NCBI GenBank assembly: GCA_019115685.1
Contig: DXDC01000018.1
Location: 1-6,997 of the forward strand
Origin: Candidatus Agrococcus pullicola
GTDB lineage: Bacteria > Actinomycetota > Actinomycetes > Actinomycetales > Microbacteriaceae
Direction of reading: 5' to 3'
Length of the DNA: 6,997 nt
In this document: positions 1 through 6,997 of the stretch, one piece after another
Position numbering within the stretch: position 1 is the first letter of the stretch
Layout: every line of letters starts with the position of its first letter
Notes under the pieces: model-generated
What the model was told of the DNA's origin: nothing
Database searches by the model: none
What the model saw: the letters and a program-made list of their open reading frames with translations, nothing else
Made by a program: the position numbers and the translations under genes

Positions 1-57
1 CCGGTTGGAAACCACGACCAGTTCGCGCTGCTGTTCGGCCGGTCTCGTGTCATCCAT
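1..57 (-). CDS. otsA: Trehalose-6-phosphate synthase, first 19 codons only (runs off left edge)
   Basis: Reading leftward from an ATG at 57-55, the 19 visible residues are MDDTRPAEQQRELVVVSNR. The LVVVSNR stretch is the typical first beta-strand of family 20 glycosyltransferases, where it normally continues as LP and leads into the UDP-glucose binding region. OtsA joins UDP-glucose and glucose-6-phosphate to form trehalose-6-phosphate in the cytoplasm, for stress protection. The start is well supported: a GGAGGAA ribosome binding site lies at 70-64, six bases upstream of the ATG. The gene diverges from the oxidoreductase at 242. The identification rests on a short but characteristic motif, and the body of the protein lies outside the window. 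Another glycosyltransferase with a similar N-terminus is possible but less likely. Confidence 0.68.
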   Translation of the reverse strand, partial: MDDTRPAEQQRELVVVSNR

Positions 58-241
58 TTCGTGTTCCTCCACATTTCCGCAGACTTGCACTCAATGGCAG
101 TATCCCATCGAAGCGCGTCGTAGTCGGAAACGGGGAGCAGGACGAGCAGCTAGACGAAACCAGGCTGTGGTTGCCCGGTACGCTGAGACGGAGAGCGAGG
201 GGACTGCCTCGCCGAAGTCGGCAGGAGGCGGGGAATCTGGA
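58..241. promoter_or_regulatory. Divergent intergenic region between otsA-like gene and oxidoreductase
   Basis: This 184-base spacer must hold the promoters of both divergent genes. I could not pick a convincing -35/-10 pair for either. The only structures seen are the two ribosome binding sites (70-64 on the minus strand, AGGAGG at 223-228 on the plus strand) and a weak dyad, AACCA-N5-TGGTT, at 158-172 that might be an operator. The plus-strand reading frame stays open from base 5 to 241, but its translation is cysteine- and serine-rich without family character, so I treat it as non-coding. Confidence 0.4.
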
Positions 242-1216
242 ATGGCACGAACGCTTCGTTGGGCGGTTGTCGGTGCGAGTTGGATCGCCGGCGATCGCGT
301 GATCCCGGCGCTGCGAGCGGCGGAGCAGCAGATCACGCACCTCGTGACCTCGAGTGGCGGTTACGGGGCGGATTTCGCTGCCGAGCACGGCATCCCCGAG
401 GTTGCTGCAACGCTCGAAGACATTGCCCCGGGCGACATCGACGCCGTCTACGTCGGCAACCTCAACGAGCTGCACCGGCACGCGGCGGAAGCCGCGGCAG
501 CACGCGGTTGGCACGTACTGCTCGAGAAGCCGATGGCGACAACGGTCGAGGATGCCGGCGCGATCGTCGACGCGTGCGCGCGGGCCGGGGTCGTGCTTGC
601 GGTCAATCATCATCTCGCGGCGTCCGGAGCGGTGCAGGCGATTCGCGAACTGATCGAAGAGGGCGCAGTCGGGCGGGTACGTGCGGTACGGATAGAGCAC
701 GCCAAGCTGCTGCCCGACTTTCTGCGCACGTGGCGACTCGGGGACGGTGCGGGAGCGGGGGTGGTGCCGGACCTCACGCCGCACGACGCATCCGTGCTGT
801 TCGCGCTGCTCGGTTCGCGTGAGGTCTTGGACGTCAAAGCACTCGCCGTACGACAGGGAGATTGGAACGGAGCCGCGCTGGATGCTTCTGCCGCGGTCCT
901 ACGGCTCGAGGGCGATGTGCTCGTCACGCTGCATGACGGCTTCACGACACCGCATGCCACCTCGGGCGTTGAAGTGCTGGGATCGACGGGTGCTATCAGC
1001 GCGGAAGACCTGCTGGACCCGGATCCCATCGCAACGGTGCGCCTGATGACCGATAGTGGAACCGCCGAGATCGACTGGCAGCGCAGGGACGTGTACGAGG
1101 CCACGGTGCGCGCCTTCGTGGCCGCCGTCGCCGGTGAGGGCGAACCGGTCGTGGATGGTCGCGCCGCGTTGCGCGCCGCAGAGGTCGCGTTCGCTGTTGA
1201 AGCGGCAGCACGGTAG
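242..1216 (+). CDS. Gfo/Idh/MocA family NAD(P)-dependent oxidoreductase
   Basis: A 324-residue protein of normal family length (about 320-390). The N-terminal Rossmann half has the nucleotide-binding stretch WAVVGASWIA (residues 7-16) and the family hallmark EKP at 95-97 (VLLEKPMAT). The C-terminal substrate domain carries PDLTPHDASVL (176-186), whose His181 and Asp182 match the usual catalytic His/Asp region. Such cytoplasmic enzymes oxidise or reduce a hydroxyl/ketone on sugars, inositols or related polyols; the substrate cannot be read from sequence. The frame is open back to base 5, but I chose ATG 242: AGGAGG lies at 223-228 (spacing 13, rather long) and the family fold begins directly after this Met. 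The gene stands alone: it diverges from the otsA-like gene, and hairpins follow its stop. A functional link to the catabolic genes further right is not evident. Confidence 0.85.
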   Translation: MARTLRWAVVGASWIAGDRVIPALRAAEQQITHLVTSSGGYGADFAAEHGIPEVAATLEDIAPGDIDAVYVGNLNELHRHAAEAAAARGWHVLLEKPMATTVEDAGAIVDACARAGVVLAVNHHLAASGAVQAIRELIEEGAVGRVRAVRIEHAKLLPDFLRTWRLGDGAGAGVVPDLTPHDASVLFALLGSREVLDVKALAVRQGDWNGAALDASAAVLRLEGDVLVTLHDGFTTPHATSGVEVLGSTGAISAEDLLDPDPIATVRLMTDSGTAEIDWQRRDVYEATVRAFVAAVAGEGEPVVDGRAALRAAEVAFAVEAAAR

Positions 1217-1218
1217 CG

Positions 1219-1248
1219 GGTCGAGCATCGACCGTCCCGAAACCGGGA
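1219..1248 (+). terminator. Tandem hairpins after the oxidoreductase gene
   Basis: Two back-to-back inverted repeats begin three bases after the TAG stop: GGTCGA-gca-TCGACC (1219-1233) and TCCCG-aaac-CGGGA (1235-1248). Both are perfect, with short loops. No run of T follows, so a classical intrinsic terminator is not fully met. They could act as a weak terminator or an mRNA 3' end stabiliser. Confidence 0.35.
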
Positions 1249-1330
1249 TTGTGCGGCACCCGGCTGCGCGCTGAGGGAGAAGCGCCCGGGCTCGATTCAT
1301 CGATAACAGTCTCATCACACGAATCGTTGG

Positions 1331-1350
1331 ATTGTTGACAATTGGCAATT
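1331..1350. promoter_or_regulatory. Candidate operator: overlapping palindromes over the -35 box
   Basis: Two palindromes overlap here: ATTGT-tg-ACAAT (1331-1342) and AATTG-g-CAATT (1340-1350). The first contains TTGTTGACAA, close to the TNGT-N3-ACNA pattern known for FadR/FCD-type GntR regulators but with a two-base centre. The TTGACA -35 box is embedded in it, so a bound protein would block RNA polymerase. A 16-base pattern overlapping this site recurs at the gntR promoter (6363-6378). Binding is inferred, not shown. Confidence 0.4.
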
Positions 1351-1363
1351 CTGGGTTTACTCT
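1335..1363 (+). promoter_or_regulatory. Probable promoter of the ABC/FAD/ALDH group
   Basis: A perfect TTGACA at 1335-1340 is followed 17 bases later by TACTCT (1358-1363), a poor -10. An alternative -10, TTTACT at 1356-1361, is a better match but sits only 15 bases away. The region is AT-richer than its surroundings and lies 50-80 bases before the ATG at 1416, as expected for a promoter with a short leader. The -35 box lies inside a dyad cluster, described separately, which suggests regulation. Confidence 0.5.
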
Positions 1364-1369
1364 CGCTTC

Positions 1370-1387
1370 AACACCACTCAAGGTGTT
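1370..1387. promoter_or_regulatory. Inverted repeat at the expected transcription start
   Basis: AACACC (1370-1375) and GGTGTT (1382-1387) form a perfect 6-bp inverted repeat with a six-base spacer, 7-24 bases after the candidate -10. It could be a second operator or a hairpin at the 5' end of the mRNA. It does not cover the GGAGG ribosome binding site at 1407-1411. Confidence 0.35.
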
Positions 1388-1415
1388 CAGCGCTCTCGCC
1401 GAAGTTGGAGGCAGC

Positions 1416-2615
<1,200 letters not shown>

Positions 2616-2826
2616 ACTATTCGGGACACGGGGTGCAGATGGCCACCTACATGGGCAAAGTGATGACCGACGTCATCACCGGCAAACCCGAAGCCAACGT
2701 GTGGCGGGACCTGAAGAACCCGTGGATTCCCGGCTACTTCGGGCAGCCGTGGCTGCATCTGAGGGTCGGCGGCGCCTACTACGGGCTCCAGGACAAGCTC
2801 AGCTAACGGAGACGGAAGGACGGAAC

Positions 2827-4344
2827 ATGACTGCGTGTGATTGCGCCGTAGCTGCGACGGCCGAGGGGGAGGTCGCTGAAGAGGCCATTCCGGAGTCGAA
2901 ACTCGGAACCGACGAGCACGGACTCCCCGGTATTGCGTATCTCTCGGGCGCATGGCTGCGGTCATCGGATCGCCTTCAGCCGGTTGTGGACCCGGAGGAC
3001 GGAAGCCTCATCGCCGAAGTGCACAATGCCGGATCAGACGATATCGCCGCGGCGGTTTCCGGAGTCTACGAGAGCTTGAGCAGCGAATGGGAGCTATGGC
3101 AGCGCCGAGAGGCCCTCGACAGAGCCACCGTGCTTGTGCGCGAGGAAGCGGCTCGATTGGCGGGCATCATTGCGCTGGAGAGCAGCAAGACGATCACCGA
3201 GGCCGACCGCGAGGTAGCCCGTGCCGCGGAGACGCTGCGGCTTTCAGCGGCGAACGTGCATCTCCTGGAGGGCGAGACGCTGCCACTCGCCGACACGGCC
3301 CGAGGCGCGGGCCGGATCGGATGGAACAGGCGAGCGCCTCTCGGTGTCGTGGCGGCAATCACCCCGTTCAACGATCCGCTCAACCTGGTCGCCCACAAGC
3401 TCGGGCCATCACTGATCGCCGGAAATGGGGTGGTTCTGAAACCATCCCGGGAGACTCCGCTGTCGGCGCTGGCCCTGGTGGACATCCTGCTGCGCGCCGG
3501 GGTGCCCGCCGGTCGCATCGCGGTTTCCGTCACCGATCGTGAAGCGGGGGAGTCGCTCGTCACCGATCCGCGGATCGCTGTGGTCTCGTTCACGGGTGGG
3601 CCGTCCACCGCCGACATCATCGCTGCACAGGCCGGTGCGAGGAAACTGCTGATGGAACTCGGCGGCAACAACGCCGTCATCGTGTGCGAAGACGGCGAGC
3701 TGGAACTGGCCGCCGACGGCATCGTCGACGGAGCTTTCGGCGTGGCCGGCCAGAACTGCCTTTCCGTGCAGAGGGTGTACGTGCACCGATCACAGTTCAA
3801 GGCGGTTGTCGAGCTGGTGCGCGAACGCACTGAACGTCTGGTTGTGGGGTCGAAGCGGAACCCGGCTACCGACCTCGGGCCCTTGATTCGTGAAGACGAG
3901 GCGCGCAGAGTCGAGGAGTGGGTCTCCGAGGCGAAAGCGGCGGGAGCGACGGTCGTGACGGGTGGGGTACGCACCGGCTCATTCTTTGCGCCTACCGTCC
4001 TGACCGATGTGCCCCTCGGATCGCGCGTGCTGCGCGAAGAAGTATTTGGGCCAGTTGTGAGCATTCTGCCCTTCAGTGAACTTTCTGATGTCGTCTCGAG
4101 TGTGAATGACACCGAGTACGGGCTGCAGGCCGGCGTGTTCACGACCTCCATGCAGACAGCCTTTGCGGTCGCGGAGCAGTTGCACGTCGGCAGTGTGCTC
4201 ATCAATGACACGAGCGACTATCGCATCGACTCCATGCCGTTCGGGGGATCCAAGCGTTCAGGTGTGGGCCGTGAGGGCGTCCCGTCGGCCATTCTGGAGC
4301 TCAGCGAACCGAAGAACGTCATCGTCAGCGGGCTGGCCGGTTAA
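2827..4344 (+). CDS. NAD(P)-dependent aldehyde dehydrogenase
   Basis: A complete 505-residue ALDH-superfamily enzyme that oxidises an aldehyde to the acid in the cytoplasm. Visible residues are Asn182 in ITPFNDP, Lys205 in VLKPS, Glu277 in MELGG, the nucleophile Cys311 in GQNC, and Glu405 in EEVFGP. The PFNDPLNLVAHKLGP stretch (180-194) resembles the phosphonoacetaldehyde/sulfoacetaldehyde/lactaldehyde dehydrogenase branch rather than PuuC or betaine aldehyde dehydrogenase. The cofactor loop reads FTGGPSTAD (256-263 region), so the second glycine of the usual FTGxxxxG is replaced by Ala. The frame opens at 2701, but ATG 2827 is chosen: GGAAGGA (2814-2820) lies six bases upstream, and the upstream extension overlaps the oxidase remnant. 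The first ~35 residues are an acidic extension of unclear role. It sits 20 bases after the oxidase stop, so the two were co-transcribed. The substrate is not determinable here. Confidence 0.88.
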   Translation: MTACDCAVAATAEGEVAEEAIPESKLGTDEHGLPGIAYLSGAWLRSSDRLQPVVDPEDGSLIAEVHNAGSDDIAAAVSGVYESLSSEWELWQRREALDRATVLVREEAARLAGIIALESSKTITEADREVARAAETLRLSAANVHLLEGETLPLADTARGAGRIGWNRRAPLGVVAAITPFNDPLNLVAHKLGPSLIAGNGVVLKPSRETPLSALALVDILLRAGVPAGRIAVSVTDREAGESLVTDPRIAVVSFTGGPSTADIIAAQAGARKLLMELGGNNAVIVCEDGELELAADGIVDGAFGVAGQNCLSVQRVYVHRSQFKAVVELVRERTERLVVGSKRNPATDLGPLIREDEARRVEEWVSEAKAAGATVVTGGVRTGSFFAPTVLTDVPLGSRVLREEVFGPVVSILPFSELSDVVSSVNDTEYGLQAGVFTTSMQTAFAVAEQLHVGSVLINDTSDYRIDSMPFGGSKRSGVGREGVPSAILELSEPKNVIVSGLAG

Positions 4345-4351
4345 CCTCGAC

Positions 4352-4397
4352 TCGGGCGCAGCGACAGCCCGGACACGGCACGTCGACGACGCTGCCG
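4352..4397. terminator. Possible bidirectional termination region between convergent genes
   Basis: The 57-base gap between the convergent ALDH and PLP-enzyme genes holds two modest stems: TCGGGC-N9-GCCCGG (4352-4372, one G-U pair) and CGGCA-N12-TGCCG (4376-4397). The loop of the second contains the palindrome CGTCGACG. There is no T-run on either strand. The position favours a terminator; the structure supports it only weakly. Confidence 0.25.
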
Positions 4398-4401
4398 CAC
4401 G

Positions 4402-5505
4402 TCAATTCAGCTGGCCCTGCGCATCGACCGGCCAGGAACCGAGAAGGTCACCGGACCGATTCGAGATGATCAGATTTTCGAACGCGTTCACGACGGGGCA
4501 GACATGATTCGGCACGACGGCGACGCGCTCGCCCAGGCCGGGCCGGAGCCCTCGTTCCGCCAGATCGAGATAGCCGTGGTACTCATTCAGTGATCGCAGA
4601 TAGCCATGGTGGCTGGGTACTTGACCGTAGCCTCGGTCCGGGTTCCCCTCCCTGCCGAGTGCTTTCGTGCCCGCGTCGACGATGACATGGGGATGCCCCT
4701 GATCGCTGACAACAGTGCTTGCGAGGAAGAGCCCGATGTTCTCGGTGGCGCAGTCGCCGATCAGGTAGTTGTCGTAGTCGTTGAAGACGTACTCGCCGGG
4801 CCGCAGTTCGGTGATTACGGGGTCGGTGCTGAACTCTGCGGTCGGCGTGGAGCCCGCGCTGACGATTTCCGCATCGACGCCGTGCTCAGCGAACGACTCG
4901 ACGGCGGTGCGAAGCGCTTGCGCCTGATCGCGAGCGGCGCCCTCCGGCGCGCCCACCACGCCACCGTGGCCAGGGTAGGTGAAGATACCACGCGGTCGTA
5001 ACCCTCGGTCCCGGGCGTACGCGGCCAGCGCACCCGAGACCTCGGGCCGGACGCCGGAGCGGCGGGCACCGCAGTCGACTTCGATAAGGACGCCCAGTTG
5101 CGTTGCGGCCGTACCCATCGCGTTCCTCAGCGCATCGATCGCCGGTCGGCTGTCTGCGCCGACAGTGAGTCGCGTTACTTGCGACAGTCGCCGAATACGT
5201 TCGGCTTTCGACCCGACGGCCCACAGGGGATAGGCGAGAAGGATATCCTCGCAGCCCGCACCGGCGAAGATCTCCGCCTCGCTCACGGTTCCCGCCGTCA
5301 ACCCTGCGGCACCGGTCTCCAACTGCAGTTTGCCGATCTCGACAGACTTGTGCGTCTTGACGTGCGGCCGCAGGCGCTTGCCGTGCGCATCGGCGAACGC
5401 CTGCATTCTTTCGATGTTCTCTGTGACGACATCGAGAAGAACGACCGGCGCCGGAGTACTGATCCGAGCGCCGAGTGCAGTCAGTGCGCGTGCGAGGTGA
5501 CGCAT
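4402..5505 (-). CDS. D-threonine aldolase / D-serine dehydratase-family PLP enzyme
   Basis: A complete 367-residue fold-type III PLP enzyme. The N-terminal alanine-racemase-like barrel carries the PLP lysine, Lys50, in RPHVKTHKS (46-54). GSTPT (219-223) fits the phosphate-binding loop and RPGEYVFND is at 235-243. The C-terminal domain has PNHVCPVVN (332-340), where His334 and Cys336 match the metal-binding pair of DSD1-type D-serine dehydratases and D-threonine aldolases. Members act on D-3-hydroxy amino acids, either cleaving them to glycine plus an aldehyde or dehydrating them; sequence alone does not say which. The ATG at 5505 has AAGGA (5514-5510) four bases upstream. It lies 47 bases downstream of the GntR gene on the same strand, with no obvious promoter between, so the two are probably co-transcribed. 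An aldehyde product could feed the convergent ALDH. Confidence 0.85.
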   Translation of the reverse strand: MRHLARALTALGARISTPAPVVLLDVVTENIERMQAFADAHGKRLRPHVKTHKSVEIGKLQLETGAAGLTAGTVSEAEIFAGAGCEDILLAYPLWAVGSKAERIRRLSQVTRLTVGADSRPAIDALRNAMGTAATQLGVLIEVDCGARRSGVRPEVSGALAAYARDRGLRPRGIFTYPGHGGVVGAPEGAARDQAQALRTAVESFAEHGVDAEIVSAGSTPTAEFSTDPVITELRPGEYVFNDYDNYLIGDCATENIGLFLASTVVSDQGHPHVIVDAGTKALGREGNPDRGYGQVPSHHGYLRSLNEYHGYLDLAERGLRPGLGERVAVVPNHVCPVVNAFENLIISNRSGDLLGSWPVDAQGQLN

Positions 5506-5552
5506 ACGGTCCTTGCTCTCTCGATTTCGTGGGGTCCGGGTGTGAGAAGAGT

Positions 5553-6263
5553 TTAATCGTTGCGGCCGTGCCGCAACACCTCGTCGGGCTCGTGCGTGTG
5601 GTGCTCGTGTCGATCGAGCGTCAGGTGCGAGTGGAGTTCGAGGTGCACCGCTTCCATGTCGCCGGCTTCGAGCAACTCGATGATACGGGTGTGCCCCGGT
5701 ACGACCTTGTCGATGTCGGGGTACGCCTGTTCCAGGTGCGTCATGCAGATCAGCGCTTCGGTCGCGAGGGTTGCGTAGGCGCGGTCGAGTCTCGTGTTGC
5801 CACCGGCGCGGACCAAATGAGTATGGAATTCGATATCGACTCGGCTCAGCCGAGTCCAGTCTTCAGCCGCGATCGCCTCCTGCATGAGCGGTATGAACTC
5901 CCGCAGTTCCTGACCGGTGCGCCGCAGGGTCTCTGCGCCCTGTCTGATAATGGACTCCGCGGCCGCGCATTCGATCACCTCGCGTGCTTCGTAGACCTCG
6001 GCGATGTCGTGCTCGGTCGTTTCGCGGACGAAGTTCCCGCGGTTCGGACGAGAGACGAGCAACCCCTCCTGCACGAGTCTGTTCAGCGCTTCGCGGACGG
6101 GTCCGCGAGAGACATTGAGCTGCGTTGCAACTTGCGCCTCGTTGATCTGCTCTCCGGACTGAAATGAGCCATCGATGATCCGTTCGCGAATCTGATCGGC
6201 GATGATCACCGATGTCGGACGGCTCGCGATAGCGGATAGCGACTGGATTCCGCTCATGTTCAC
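5553..6263 (-). CDS. GntR family transcriptional regulator, FadR/FCD subfamily
   Basis: A 236-residue DNA-binding regulator. The winged helix-turn-helix spans about residues 18-80, with the typical helix-turn-helix QLNVSRGPVREALNRL (48-63) and wing PNRGNFV (73-79). The all-helical FCD effector domain follows; Asp143, His147, His191 and His213 fit its metal-binding set. The C-terminal tail has a histidine cluster (RHEHHTH, 218-224). Such proteins usually repress nearby catabolic genes and are released by a small acid or amino acid. The start is GTG 6263, with GAGGAA a few bases upstream; ATG 6257 two codons in is an equally good choice. It precedes the PLP-enzyme gene, the likely main target, and probably controls its own promoter. 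A similar motif at 1334-1349 suggests it may also control the ABC/ALDH group. Confidence 0.9.
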   Translation of the reverse strand: MNMSGIQSLSAIASRPTSVIIADQIRERIIDGSFQSGEQINEAQVATQLNVSRGPVREALNRLVQEGLLVSRPNRGNFVRETTEHDIAEVYEAREVIECAAAESIIRQGAETLRRTGQELREFIPLMQEAIAAEDWTRLSRVDIEFHTHLVRAGGNTRLDRAYATLATEALICMTHLEQAYPDIDKVVPGHTRIIELLEAGDMEAVHLELHSHLTLDRHEHHTHEPDEVLRHGRND

Positions 6264-6311
6264 CTGCTTCCTCAGTGGTGTGCCCGCAATGCGTCAATAA
6301 AAATCGAAGAC

Positions 6312-6352
6312 GGACCGGAGCGCTCCTCACTCAGTGTAAGGGACGCCGGTCC
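6312..6352. repeat. 7-bp inverted repeat flanking the gntR -10 box, with nested palindrome
   Basis: GGACCGG (6312-6318) and CCGGTCC (6346-6352) are perfect inverted copies with centres 34 bp apart, about three helical turns, on either side of the -10 box. GGAGCGCTCC (6317-6326) is a perfect 10-bp palindrome overlapping the left arm, at the expected transcription start. On the minus strand the repeat is followed after nine bases by TTTTTA, so it could alternatively be a loose terminator for the CDF gene. Confidence 0.35.
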
Positions 6353-6360
6353 ATTTTCAA
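6333..6360 (-). promoter_or_regulatory. Probable promoter of gntR and the PLP-enzyme gene
   Basis: On the minus strand, TTGAAA (6360-6355) and TACACT (6338-6333) are separated by 16 bases and give an expected start near 6326, about 60 bases before the GTG. It sits in the 111-base gap downstream of the CDF gene. The -35 box overlaps a palindrome, and the -10 lies between the arms of a 7-bp inverted repeat. Confidence 0.5.
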
Positions 6361-6378
6361 CAGTTGACAGTTTGCTAT
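6357..6378. promoter_or_regulatory. Candidate GntR operator at the gntR promoter
   Basis: TCAAC-a-GTTGA (6357-6367) is a perfect 11-bp palindrome touching the -35 box. Bases 6363-6378 match 1334-1349 at 13 of 16 positions (GTTGACANTTNGCNAT). A direct repeat ACAGTT-g-ACAGTT lies in the same place. Autoregulation is the simplest reading. The last four bases reach into the CDF stop codon. Confidence 0.4.
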
Positions 6379-6997
6379 CGGTGTACGTTCTTCTCGTGGT
6401 CGACGTGCCGAACCGGCTCGAGTTGGATCGTTGTGTGGTCGGTGTCGAAGTGCTCGCTCAGACAAGCGTGCACTTCGTCGAGGATGTCGTGGAAATCGCG
6501 ACCGTTCCACGTGGCGTCGTCCACGATAACGTGGGCAGAAAATGCGTTGACACCCGAGGTGATGGTCCAGGCGTGAATATCGTGTGCATCGATGACTCCG
6601 GGCACCGTCAAGATGTGTTCGCGCGTGCTGTCGACATCGAAGCCTTTCGGTGATGCTTCCAGCAGTACGCGCAAGACATCACGCAGGAGGCTGTATGCGC
6701 GCGGCGCGATCATCAGTGCGATCGCGAAGGACGCGAGCTGATCGACGACGTACCAGTCGGTGAACCAGATGATGATACCGGCAACGATCACGGCTACCGA
6801 GCCGAGTAGATCGCCGAGCACCTCGAGGTAAGCGCCGCGTACGTTGAGGCTCTCCTTCTGTCCCGACTGCAGGATCAGGAGTGAGATGAGGTTCGCTACT
6901 GCTCCGATCACCGCAGCGATGAGCATGGGCCCGGAGTGGACTTCGACCTCTGTCCCGAACCGGCGGATCGCTTCGACGAAGATCATGACCGAGATCA
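6375..6997 (-). CDS. Cation diffusion facilitator (CzcD-like metal efflux protein), C-terminal part
   Basis: About 206 residues are visible before the TAG at 6377-6375; the frame is open to the right edge, so the start and roughly the first three membrane helices lie outside. The Met at 6986 is internal. In order: a helix around GPMLIAAVIGAVANLISLLIL; SLNVRGAYLEVLGDLLGS, the TM5 signature whose Glu and Asp (ExxxD) are the metal-site positions; a TM6 segment (WYVVDQLASFAIALMI); and a cytoplasmic ferredoxin-like domain with VPGVIDAHDIHAW, where CDF proteins bind regulatory metal. The tail is His-rich (HVDHEKNVHR). The family exports Zn2+, Co2+ or Cd2+ in exchange for protons at the plasma membrane. 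ExxxD in TM5 is common in CzcD-like members, while many zinc-specific ones have HxxxD. It runs in the same direction as gntR but that gene has its own promoter. Confidence 0.9.
   Translation of the reverse strand, partial: ISVMIFVEAIRRFGTEVEVHSGPMLIAAVIGAVANLISLLILQSGQKESLNVRGAYLEVLGDLLGSVAVIVAGIIIWFTDWYVVDQLASFAIALMIAPRAYSLLRDVLRVLLEASPKGFDVDSTREHILTVPGVIDAHDIHAWTITSGVNAFSAHVIVDDATWNGRDFHDILDEVHACLSEHFDTDHTTIQLEPVRHVDHEKNVHR

Noticed and set aside
158..172. AACCA-N5-TGGTT dyad as an operator in the divergent region
   Set aside because: Arms are only five bases, no promoter could be placed next to it, and such dyads are expected by chance at this length.
5..241. Upstream extension of the oxidoreductase reading frame to base 5
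   Set aside because: The translation is Cys/Ser/Arg rich without family similarity, overlaps the otsA-like start on the other strand, and the ribosome binding site and Rossmann fold fit ATG 242.
3066..4211. Minus-strand 381-codon open frame opposite the ALDH
   Set aside because: The translation is a low-complexity Ser/Thr/Arg-rich string typical of antisense frames in high-GC genes; the ALDH on the plus strand is unambiguous.
4606..5001. Plus-strand open frame of 131 codons opposite the PLP enzyme
   Set aside because: It is a GC-rich antisense shadow of a gene with clear catalytic motifs; it has no domain character of its own.
5475..6167. Plus-strand 230-codon open frame opposite gntR
   Set aside because: It is the antisense frame of a well-recognised regulator, with no supporting motifs or ribosome binding site.
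6365..6398. Plus-strand promoter from TTGACA at 6364-6369
   Set aside because: It would drive transcription antisense into the CDF gene with no gene to read, and no good -10 follows; the match is better explained as an operator half.

Overview
The window is GC-rich, with G/C-ending codons, short leaders and purine-rich ribosome binding sites. The protein types point to a high-GC actinobacterium, probably of the Micrococcales (for example a Microbacteriaceae member). That is inferred from style and from the CzcD-like and OtsA-like sequences, not proven. I recognise eight protein-coding loci: two run off the window edges and one is only a remnant.

Layout. At 1-57 (-) are the first 19 codons of what looks like trehalose-6-phosphate synthase. 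Diverging from it across about 180 bp is a Gfo/Idh/MocA-type oxidoreductase (242-1216, +). After two small hairpins and a promoter-like region rich in inverted repeats comes a second + strand group. It consists of an oligopeptide-type ABC transporter ATPase (1416-2615), the C-terminal end of a PuuB-like FAD-dependent oxidoreductase (about 2495-2806) and a complete aldehyde dehydrogenase (2827-4344). Converging on this group is a - strand group: a D-threonine aldolase/D-serine dehydratase-family PLP enzyme (5505-4402) downstream of a GntR/FCD regulator (6263-5553). At the right edge is the C-terminal two thirds of a cation diffusion facilitator (6997-6375, -).

The most notable feature is a scar near 2468-2510. 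The second nucleotide-binding domain of the ABC ATPase stops shortly after its Walker A motif, and the sequence continues, in another frame, as the last hundred or so residues of an FAD oxidoreductase. This looks like a large internal deletion (or an assembly join). It would have removed the rest of the ATPase, probably any permease and binding-protein genes that lay there, and most of the oxidase. What survives suggests an ancestral uptake-oxidation operon for an amine or amino compound: import, FAD-dependent oxidation to an aldehyde, then oxidation to an acid.

The GntR regulator probably controls the PLP-enzyme gene 47 bp downstream, and may also control the ABC/ALDH group. The 16-base pattern GTTGACANTTNGCNAT, with palindromes around it, occurs at both promoters and nowhere else that I noticed. 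The PLP lyase could also supply an aldehyde to the ALDH. I see no phage, transposase, CRISPR, RNA gene or defence system, and nothing that amounts to a clearly new system.
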